DNA of 64,000 bases from Herbaspirillum chlorophenolicum (GTDB taxonomy: Bacteria > Pseudomonadota > Gammaproteobacteria > Burkholderiales > Burkholderiaceae_D), in NCBI RefSeq assembly GCF_001189955.1, contig NZ_LFLT01000004.1:1-64000 (forward strand). Reading direction: 5' to 3'. This document shows, piece by piece, positions 56,085 through 64,000 of this stretch; the first letter of the stretch is position 1, and every line of letters begins with the position of its first letter. A program made the position numbers and the translations under genes. The notes beneath the pieces were generated by a model, which was not told the origin of the DNA, did no database searches, and saw only the letters and a program-made list of their open reading frames with translations.

Positions 56085-57364
56085 TACACGCCCCGGCCTT
56101 CAGCCGTATCCTGCGCCTTGTCGGAGAAACGCCAGACGCCGGCCACCAGCGCCAGCCGGTCTTCGGCGTCCAGCAGGCTGCGGCTGCTATCCAGCACGAC
56201 TGCGCCGCCGTCTTGCAGGCGAAACGGCATGTCGGCGCGCTCATCGCCGTCATCCCCGTCCAGCCAGCGCTGGCGCAGGCGCGCCTGGTCCAGCGGCGAC
56301 ACCCGCCGGAGTACCTGATCGAGCGTATGCAACTGCGTCGCCGGAGATCCCAGCAGCGCCTCGACATCGCCGCTCCAGGTGAAGACGAGTTGCTGCGGAT
56401 CGAGCGTATAAGCCAGCTGGCGGCTGGCCGACAGCGACAGCTCGACCTCGTTTTTCCAGCGTGCGACATCCTCGTGCAATTGCTCGCGGGTAGTCTTGAG
56501 CGCACTGATCAGCAACGATAGCAGCGACGCCACCGCCAGGTAAACCTGCAGCTCCAGCAACGCATTGCTGGAATGCAGCTGCACCAGCTCGACGAAGGGG
56601 CCGCGGCCCAGCGAGTTGTAGACGAAGGCCATCAGCGACAGCACCGCCACCGACAGCGCGCCGCCGCGCCCGCCCCACAGCAGGGTCACCAGCGCGATGA
56701 AAAACAGGGGAACGTAAGTTGTGGAGAATTGGACATCGAATACCAGGCGGTCGATGTGGCTGTCGAAGGCCATGTAAGCCGACGCGACCATGGCGACGAA
56801 GGAAGCCAGGCCCAGCAGGAACTCCGTGCGGGCAATGCCGCCGGAGCGGGTCGCGCGAAACTGCGACCAACCGGCCAGCACCGGCGTCATGATCAGGATG
56901 CCGACCAGGTCGGACAGCGCCCAGATGCGCAGGGTCTGCAAGAACGACAAGCCTTGCGTCAGCTGGAACCAGGCGGCGCCGAAAATGCCGCTGACCACGC
57001 TCGCGCTCACGCCGATGATCAGCAGGCCGCGCACGAAGAACAGCCCCTCCATCGGGAAGGGTGCGCGCCGTACCAGCCACACGACAATGGCGGCCACGCC
57101 GATCTCGTCCAACGAAAACAGCATCATGCGCCATAGTTCGCGTTGCTCGATCCAGCCCAGCAGCACCTGGGCCGCCACCAGCAGCACCAGCAACGGGAAC
57201 CAGCGCGCGGTCGGCGTCAGCAGCAGCGCACCGACGGTGATGCCGGCCGGCAGCCAGATATAGCCGCTGGCGATGAATGCCCCGTTGAGCTCATGCGACG
57301 CGAAGCCGAACAGGAAATACACGACAGCCCACGCCAATGGCGCAACAAGATTGTTTGATTTCAC
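56084..57364 (-). CDS. MASE1-domain membrane sensor without a catalytic output domain
   Basis: 426 residues. Residues about 8-300 have eight or more membrane segments of the MASE1 type ('LAWAVVYFLFGFASHELNGA', 'GYIWLPAGITVGALLL', 'DLVGILIMTPVLAGWSQF'). Residues about 300-345 form an amphipathic helix or coiled coil, and residues about 345-420 look like a degenerate PAS-type fold ('YTLDPQQLVFTWSGDVEALL'). MASE1 is normally joined to GGDEF, EAL or histidine-kinase modules; none follows here and the stop is natural. The GTG start has GGGGAC upstream. The hydrolase gene is coupled to it. Function unknown; partner-mediated signalling or transport are possibilities. Confidence 0.8.
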   Translation of the reverse strand: MKSNNLVAPLAWAVVYFLFGFASHELNGAFIASGYIWLPAGITVGALLLTPTARWFPLLVLLVAAQVLLGWIEQRELWRMMLFSLDEIGVAAIVVWLVRRAPFPMEGLFFVRGLLIIGVSASVVSGIFGAAWFQLTQGLSFLQTLRIWALSDLVGILIMTPVLAGWSQFRATRSGGIARTEFLLGLASFVAMVASAYMAFDSHIDRLVFDVQFSTTYVPLFFIALVTLLWGGRGGALSVAVLSLMAFVYNSLGRGPFVELVQLHSSNALLELQVYLAVASLLSLLISALKTTREQLHEDVARWKNEVELSLSASRQLAYTLDPQQLVFTWSGDVEALLGSPATQLHTLDQVLRRVSPLDQARLRQRWLDGDDGDERADMPFRLQDGGAVVLDSSRSLLDAEDRLALVAGVWRFSDKAQDTAEGRGV

Positions 57365-57500
57365 AATGGAGTCCCCGGAAATGAAGGTGGCGATGCCTGC
57401 GCGATCTCGGCCGCGGCAATGCCGGCCATTCTATCAGGCAGACTCGCGGCTGCCGTAGCGGAAAACGGCAGATGCCGACGGAACTCGCAGGGCGGGCCAT

Positions 57501-57532
57501 AAAAAAACGCCGCGTTGGACGCGGCGTTTTTT
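57501..57532. terminator. Bidirectional terminator between nadC and the MASE1 gene
   Basis: Strong stem aaaaaacgccgcg/cgcggcgtttttt with a TTGGA loop. It is symmetrical in T/A runs. The relevant gene ending here is nadC (minus strand, stop at 57555). Confidence 0.85.
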
Positions 57533-57554
57533 CGGCAGCGCAAACGGCCGATAC

Positions 57555-58466
57555 TCAGCCGATCACGCGCAACGAGAAATCCGCCGCGCGGATGTCCTTG
57601 GTCAGGCTGCCGATGGAAATGCGGTCCACGCCGGTGTCGGCAATCGCGCGCACGGTCTCCATGTTGATGCCGCCGGAAGCCTCCAGCACGGCGCGGCCGG
57701 CATTGTAGGCTACCGCTTCGCGCATCATGTCCAGCGAGAAGTTGTCGAGCAGGATGGAAACGGCGCCGGCGGCCAGTGCCTCCTTCAGTTCCGCGATGTC
57801 TTCCACCTCGACCTGGATGGTCACGCCTGCGCCCAGCTTCTGCGCGGCGTTCATCGCGGCGGTGATGCCGCCGGCCGCAGCGATGTGGTTTTCCTTGATC
57901 AGGATGCCGTCGTACAGCGCCAGGCGCTGGTTCGCGCCGCCGCCTACGCGGACCGCGTATTTCTGCGCCAGGCGCAAGCCGGGCAAGGTCTTGCGGGTGT
58001 CGAGGATACTGGCCCGGGTGCCGGCCACCACATCGACGTAGCGCCGGGTGGCGGTGGCCACGCCCGACAGCAATTGCAGGAAATTCAAGGCGCCGCGCTC
58101 CGCGGTCAGCAAGGCGCGCGCCGGGCCTTCGATGGTGCAGACCTCGGTGTCGGGTTGCATCAGGTCGCCTTCGGCATAGCTCCAGCTGATCTGCAGGCGC
58201 GGATCGAGGCGGGTCATGACGGCCTCGAACCAGGGCGCTCCGCACAGCACGGCGGCTTCGCGCACGATCACGCGCGCCTTTACGAATTCGTTCTCCGGCA
58301 CCAGGAGGCCGGTGTAGTCGCCATCCCCCACGTCCTCGGCGATGGCCTGGTTGACGTTGGCGTCGAAAGCGGCATGCAGCGCGGTATCGAACGGTGCGAA
58401 GGGGTTGCGCAGGCTGCTGGTGGCGCTGATGCTGCTGGGGCTGGTTTTGATGGCGTGGAGTGTCAT
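57555..58466 (-). CDS. nadC: Quinolinate phosphoribosyltransferase NadC
   Basis: 303 residues. '[17 protein letters not shown]', '[20 protein letters not shown]', '[20 protein letters not shown]', '[20 protein letters not shown]' and '[20 protein letters not shown]' are the expected QAPRTase blocks, including the basic residues for quinolinate and PRPP. It makes nicotinate mononucleotide, CO2 and PPi. The ATG overlaps the nadA stop by four bases (ATGA), so nadA and nadC are coupled. Confidence 0.97.
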   Translation of the reverse strand: MTLHAIKTSPSSISATSSLRNPFAPFDTALHAAFDANVNQAIAEDVGDGDYTGLLVPENEFVKARVIVREAAVLCGAPWFEAVMTRLDPRLQISWSYAEGDLMQPDTEVCTIEGPARALLTAERGALNFLQLLSGVATATRRYVDVVAGTRASILDTRKTLPGLRLAQKYAVRVGGGANQRLALYDGILIKENHIAAAGGITAAMNAAQKLGAGVTIQVEVEDIAELKEALAAGAVSILLDNFSLDMMREAVAYNAGRAVLEASGGINMETVRAIADTGVDRISIGSLTKDIRAADFSLRVIG

Positions 58467-59602
58467 GCTGGGCCGATTCCTGCAAACAGGGTCTGTTCGT
58501 TTTCAAGCCGCGCCGAAGGGCGGACGTTGGCTTTCTTTTTGGCTGCGAAATCCAGCATGCGGTCGATGCACACCACGGCTTGCTTGCCGACAGCGGGATC
58601 GACGTGAATCTCGTTGGCTCCGGTTTCCAAAACGTGCAGCAAATTCTGCAAGCCGTTCATCGCCATCCAGGGGCAATGCGCGCAGCTCTTGCAGGTGGCG
58701 CTGTTGCCGGCCGTGGGCGCGTCGATGAACAGCTTGCCGGGCGCGGCCTGGCGCATCTTGTGCAAGATGCCGTTATCGGTCGCCACGATGAACGATGGCG
58801 CATTGGAGGCCTGCACGGCGGCGATCAGCTGCGAGGTCGAACCGATCACATCGGCCTGGGCCACCACTGCCGCGGGCGACTCCGGGTGAACCAGCACCAG
58901 CGCCTCGGGATGCGCGGCGCGCATCAGCTCCAGCTCGGTGCCCTTGAATTCATCGTGCACCAGGCAGGAACCCTGCCACAGAAGCATGTCAGCGCCGGTC
59001 TGCTTCTGGATGTAGCTGCCCAGATGCTTATCGGGCGCCCACAAGATCTTCTTGCCCTGCGCGTGCAGCGCCTGCACGATTTCCAGCCCGATCGACGAGG
59101 TCACCATCCAGTCGGCGCGCGCCTTCACGGCGGCGCTGGTGTTGGCGTAGACCACTACGGTGCGGTCCGGGTGCTGGTCGCAGAAGGCGGCGAATTCGTC
59201 CGGGGCGCAACCCAGGTCGAGCGAACAGGTGGCATCCAGGTCCGGCATCAGGATGCGCTTTTCCGGGCTCAGAATCTTGGCGGTCTCGCCCATGAAGCGC
59301 ACGCCGGCCACGATCAGGGTCTTGGCCGGATGGTCGCGCCCGAAGCGCGCCATCTCTAGCGAATCCGACACGCAACCGCCGGTTTCCTCGGCCAGGTCTT
59401 GCAGGTCGGCGTCGACGTAATAGTGCGACACCAGCACCGCTTGCTTTTCCCTGAGCAGTTGCTTGATGCGCGCCTTGAGGCTGGCGCGCTCCTCTACGCT
59501 GGGCGTCGGCGGTACCTTGGCCCAGGCGCTGGCGGTACAACTCCCGCCGGTCTCCATTTGCGGCCGCTCGAATTCGACGACCTTGGTTGCTGTTGCTTGC
59601 AT
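58463..59602 (-). CDS. nadA: Quinolinate synthase NadA
   Basis: 379 residues. It condenses iminoaspartate with dihydroxyacetone phosphate to quinolinate on a [4Fe-4S] cluster. Cys candidates for the cluster occur in '[13 protein letters not shown]', '[10 protein letters not shown]' and '[15 protein letters not shown]'; substrate motifs include '[20 protein letters not shown]' and '[13 protein letters not shown]'. The ATG at 59602 fits the family start better than the upstream in-frame ATG at 59686, which lies in the ybiT gene. It follows ybiT by 22 bases and overlaps nadC by four, so ybiT-nadA-nadC probably form an operon. Confidence 0.96.
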   Translation of the reverse strand: MQATATKVVEFERPQMETGGSCTASAWAKVPPTPSVEERASLKARIKQLLREKQAVLVSHYYVDADLQDLAEETGGCVSDSLEMARFGRDHPAKTLIVAGVRFMGETAKILSPEKRILMPDLDATCSLDLGCAPDEFAAFCDQHPDRTVVVYANTSAAVKARADWMVTSSIGLEIVQALHAQGKKILWAPDKHLGSYIQKQTGADMLLWQGSCLVHDEFKGTELELMRAAHPEALVLVHPESPAAVVAQADVIGSTSQLIAAVQASNAPSFIVATDNGILHKMRQAAPGKLFIDAPTAGNSATCKSCAHCPWMAMNGLQNLLHVLETGANEIHVDPAVGKQAVVCIDRMLDFAAKKKANVRPSARLENEQTLFAGIGPA

Positions 59603-59624
59603 GGCAGTGGGATGGCTCTGCAGG

Positions 59625-61223
59625 TTATTGGATACCCTGGCTGGCCAGGTAGTCTTCATAGTTGCCCTGGAAGTCGACGATTTCATTGTCTTTCACTTCC
59701 AGGATGCGGGTCGCCAGCGAAGATACGAATTCCCGGTCGTGCGATACGAACATCAACGTACCGGCGTATTTCTCCAGCGCGATGTTGAGCGATTCGATCG
59801 ACTCCATGTCCATGTGGTTGGTCGGTTCGTCCATCAGCAGCACGTTGTGGCGGCCCAGCATCAGCTTGCCGTACATCATGCGCCCTTTCTCGCCGCCGGA
59901 CAGCACCTTGACCGATTTCTTGACGTCATCGCCCGAGAACAGCAGACGACCCAGGATGCCGCGCACGGCCTGGTCATCGTCGCCTTCCTGGGTCCACATG
60001 CCCATCCAGTCGGTCAGGGTCTCGCCCTTGGCGAATTCTTCGGTCGGGTCTTGCGGCATGTAGCCGACGTTGGCGTTCTCAGCCCACTTCACCAGGCCGG
60101 AATCCGGATGCAGGCCGGTAACGTCGCCGCCGATGCTGCGCAACAAGGTGGTCTTGCCGGCGCCGTTGGCGCCGATGATGGCGATCTTTTCGCCGGCTTC
60201 GACCATGATGCTGAAGTTCTTGAAGATGTCGCGGTCGTAGGTCTTGGCGATGCCCTGGGTTTCCACGGCCAGGCGGTGCAGCTTCTTCTCGCCTTCGAAG
60301 CGGATGAAGGGGTTCACGCGCGAAGACGGCTTGATATCCTCGACCTTGATCTTGTCGATCTGCTTGGCGCGCGATGTCGCCTGGCGCGCCTTGGACTTGT
60401 TGGCCGAGAAGCGGCGCACGAAGTCCTGCAATTCCGCGACCTTTTCCTTGGCCTTGGCATTGACCGCCAATTGCTGCGCGCGCGCCTGCGACGAGGCCAG
60501 CATGTAGTCGTCGTAGTTGCCCGGGTAGACCTTCAGCGTGCCGTAGTCCATGTCGGCCATGTGGGTACAGACCTGGTTCAGGAAGTGGCGATCGTGGGAA
60601 ATGATGATCATGGTGGAATTGCGCTCGTTGAGCACGTCTTCCAGCCAGCGGATGGTGTTGATGTCCAGGTTGTTGGTCGGTTCGTCCAGCAGCAGGATGT
60701 CCGGATTGGAGAACAGCGCCTGCGCCAGCAGCACGCGCAGCTTCCAGCCAGGCGCGACGTTGCTCATCGGTCCCTGGTGCTGTTCGATCGGCACGCCCAC
60801 GCCCAGCAGCAGTTCGCCCGCGCGCGCTTCGGCGGTGTAGCCGTCGTACTCGGCGAACTTGGCTTCCAGGTCGGCGGCCTTCATGTAGTCGTCGTCGGTG
60901 GCTTCCGGATTGGCGTAGATGGCATCGCGCTCGGACATCGCCGCCCACATCTCGACGTGGCCCATCATCACCACATCCAGCACGCGCATTTCTTCATAGG
61001 CGAACTGGTCCTGGCGCAGCTTGCCCAGGCGCTCGTTGGTGTCCAGGCTGACGTTGCCGGCCGATGGCTCGAGGTCGCCGCCCAGGATCTTCATGAAGGT
61101 CGACTTGCCGCAGCCGTTGGCGCCGATCAGGCCGTAGCGGTTGCCGTCGCCGAACTTGACGGAGATATTCTCAAACAACGGCTTGGCGCCGAACTGCATG
61201 GTGATGTTAGCGGTGGATAGCAC
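59625..61223 (-). CDS. ybiT: ABC-F family ATPase YbiT
   Basis: 532 residues with two ABC domains. Domain 1 has Walker A 'GANGCGKST', Walker B '[12 protein letters not shown]' and the YbiT-specific signature '[17 protein letters not shown]' in place of LSGGQ. Domain 2 has 'GANGAGKTT', '[16 protein letters not shown]' and '[11 protein letters not shown]'. The interdomain linker (about residues 245-310) is Lys/Arg-rich and helical, as expected for an ABC-F protein that binds the ribosomal E site and modulates translation. No membrane segments. It is the first gene of the run with nadA and nadC. Confidence 0.94.
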   Translation of the reverse strand: MLSTANITMQFGAKPLFENISVKFGDGNRYGLIGANGCGKSTFMKILGGDLEPSAGNVSLDTNERLGKLRQDQFAYEEMRVLDVVMMGHVEMWAAMSERDAIYANPEATDDDYMKAADLEAKFAEYDGYTAEARAGELLLGVGVPIEQHQGPMSNVAPGWKLRVLLAQALFSNPDILLLDEPTNNLDINTIRWLEDVLNERNSTMIIISHDRHFLNQVCTHMADMDYGTLKVYPGNYDDYMLASSQARAQQLAVNAKAKEKVAELQDFVRRFSANKSKARQATSRAKQIDKIKVEDIKPSSRVNPFIRFEGEKKLHRLAVETQGIAKTYDRDIFKNFSIMVEAGEKIAIIGANGAGKTTLLRSIGGDVTGLHPDSGLVKWAENANVGYMPQDPTEEFAKGETLTDWMGMWTQEGDDDQAVRGILGRLLFSGDDVKKSVKVLSGGEKGRMMYGKLMLGRHNVLLMDEPTNHMDMESIESLNIALEKYAGTLMFVSHDREFVSSLATRILEVKDNEIVDFQGNYEDYLASQGIQ

Positions 61224-61504
61224 TGCGAAAAACCTTTTCTAAAATGAAACTTGCGCGCGGCAAAAAGCGGACATTGCCGCAAAGCGCGCCAAAACAAGCG
61301 AAAACGGCAATTTTACCACTGCGAGCCAGTGCCGGCTTGCCTTGCAGCCCTTCTGCGAGCCGATCAGCAATCCAAGATGCGGCACCAACTTTCCCGACGG
61401 CAAGCGCTGTACATGCACATCCGCCCCTGGAAGCTACAATGGCCGGGATTTTTAGCCGACCGCACCGACTCCAAGCGGCTTCGCTGCATTGAAATGAAGA
61501 CGAT

Positions 61505-62092
61505 ATGACGCAAGCAAAAAAGATGCCCCGCCGCACCATTCCTGCCGCCCTCACCGCTTTTGCCATCGCTGGGATGGGACTTGCCGCGGCCAGCCATGCT
61601 GCCTACAACATCTGGACCGGCGAATACAGTGTGTCAAAAAAGGAATTGGAGACGGCGATCGCGCCGCAGTTTCCGCGCAAGCTGCGTTACATGGAAATTT
61701 TTGAGGTCACCCTGAGCAACCCGCGGCTGGGAATGGATCCGGCCAAGAACCGCCTGACCACCGTGGTCGACGCGCAAATCGCCAACCCGTTGCTGCTGGC
61801 CAGGCCGGTCAATGCCGCACTGACCATGAGCAGCGGCTTCAAGTACGATGCCGCCACGCGTTCACTGCGGCTGGATTCGCCCAAGGTGGAAAACGTCGAC
61901 TCGCAAGACCTGCTGCCGCAATATGGCCAGCAGTTGAGCGCACTGGGCAATGCCGCCGCCGACAAGCTGCTGCGCGACTACGCGGTCTATACCTTCACGC
62001 CCGAGCAGCTGCAAATGAACGGCAAGCGTTTCGAACCGGGCAAGATCACCGTGGAGAAAGATGCGGTGAAGGTGGAAATCAAGGAACAGTGA
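61505..62092 (+). CDS. DUF1439 family secreted protein
   Basis: 195 residues. A signal peptide with cleavage after 'SHA' (about residue 33) is followed by 'YNIWTGEYSVSKKELETAIA' and an all-beta LEA/TULIP-like pattern ('FEVTLSNPRLGMDPAKNRLT', 'VDAQIANPLLLARPVNAALT'), ending in a charged 'FEPGKITVEKDAVKVEI'. This fits the DUF1439 family (E. coli YceB-type, usually a lipoprotein; here no lipobox Cys is seen, so it would be soluble periplasmic). Function unknown, lipid binding suspected from the fold. It is convergent with ldcA, with a three-base gap. Confidence 0.8.
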   Translation: MTQAKKMPRRTIPAALTAFAIAGMGLAAASHAAYNIWTGEYSVSKKELETAIAPQFPRKLRYMEIFEVTLSNPRLGMDPAKNRLTTVVDAQIANPLLLARPVNAALTMSSGFKYDAATRSLRLDSPKVENVDSQDLLPQYGQQLSALGNAAADKLLRDYAVYTFTPEQLQMNGKRFEPGKITVEKDAVKVEIKEQ

Positions 62093-62095
62093 CAA

Positions 62096-64000
<1,905 letters not shown>

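Overview
The window looks like chromosomal DNA from a high-GC betaproteobacterium of the order Burkholderiales. The family is probably Oxalobacteraceae, and Herbaspirillum is my best guess. That placement is inferred from gene content (a Burkholderiales-type porin, a PlpD-type patatin autotransporter, a ppiC-type parvulin behind yciB-bolA, a 2-aminoethylphosphonate-type ABC transporter, abundant LysR/GntR regulators) and not from a computed comparison. Genes are densely packed on both strands. I see no rRNA, tRNA, insertion sequence, prophage or CRISPR array.

Layout. 1-8.7 kb: tail of an amino-acid-binding protein, a DUF1275 membrane protein, a large classical autotransporter, a KGG stress protein, a stand-alone ParB-like domain, a GGDEF diguanylate cyclase, then LysR and GntR/FCD regulators. 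8.7-12.9 kb: a catabolic block (aldehyde dehydrogenase, SDR dehydrogenase, MFS importer) divergent from the GntR gene, with two well-formed sigma70-like promoters. 12.9-17.1 kb: a small membrane protein and a livHMGF-type ABC transporter without its binding protein. 17.2-21.6 kb: selO, msrB, yciB, bolA, a parvulin and a small membrane protein. 21.9-31.7 kb: porin, purL, a D-amino-acid dehydrogenase-like flavoenzyme, the bifunctional NAD(P)HX repair enzyme and a DMT exporter. 31.7-37 kb: ybbA/tesA head to head, a glutamine amidotransferase, ppiD and a TonB-like lipoprotein. 37.2-42.6 kb: a phosphonate-type ABC transporter operon ending in an FAD oxidoreductase. 43-49 kb: an MHS-family transporter with an inserted extramembrane domain, then LysR, a CitMHS transporter and a split AtuA-type protein pair. 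49.3-55.2 kb: purT, nadB, an ABM-domain protein and a type Vd patatin autotransporter. 55.2-64 kb: an alpha/beta hydrolase with a Cys nucleophile coupled to an output-less MASE1 protein, a ybiT-nadA-nadC operon, a DUF1439 protein, and a queD-tadA-ldcA run leaving the window.

How genes work together. The complete quinolinate route of de novo NAD synthesis is present (nadB at 50.7 kb; nadA-nadC at 58 kb), together with the NAD(P)HX repair enzyme at 29 kb. Two purine-pathway enzymes, purL and purT, are present but unlinked. The phosphonate block couples uptake to an amine/amino-phosphonate oxidase, but the C-P bond cleaving steps must lie elsewhere. The CitMHS/AtuA block looks like a small uptake-plus-catabolism module for a di- or tricarboxylate whose chemistry I cannot assign; it is one of the two best candidates here for undescribed biology. 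The other is the MASE1 / Cys-hydrolase pair.
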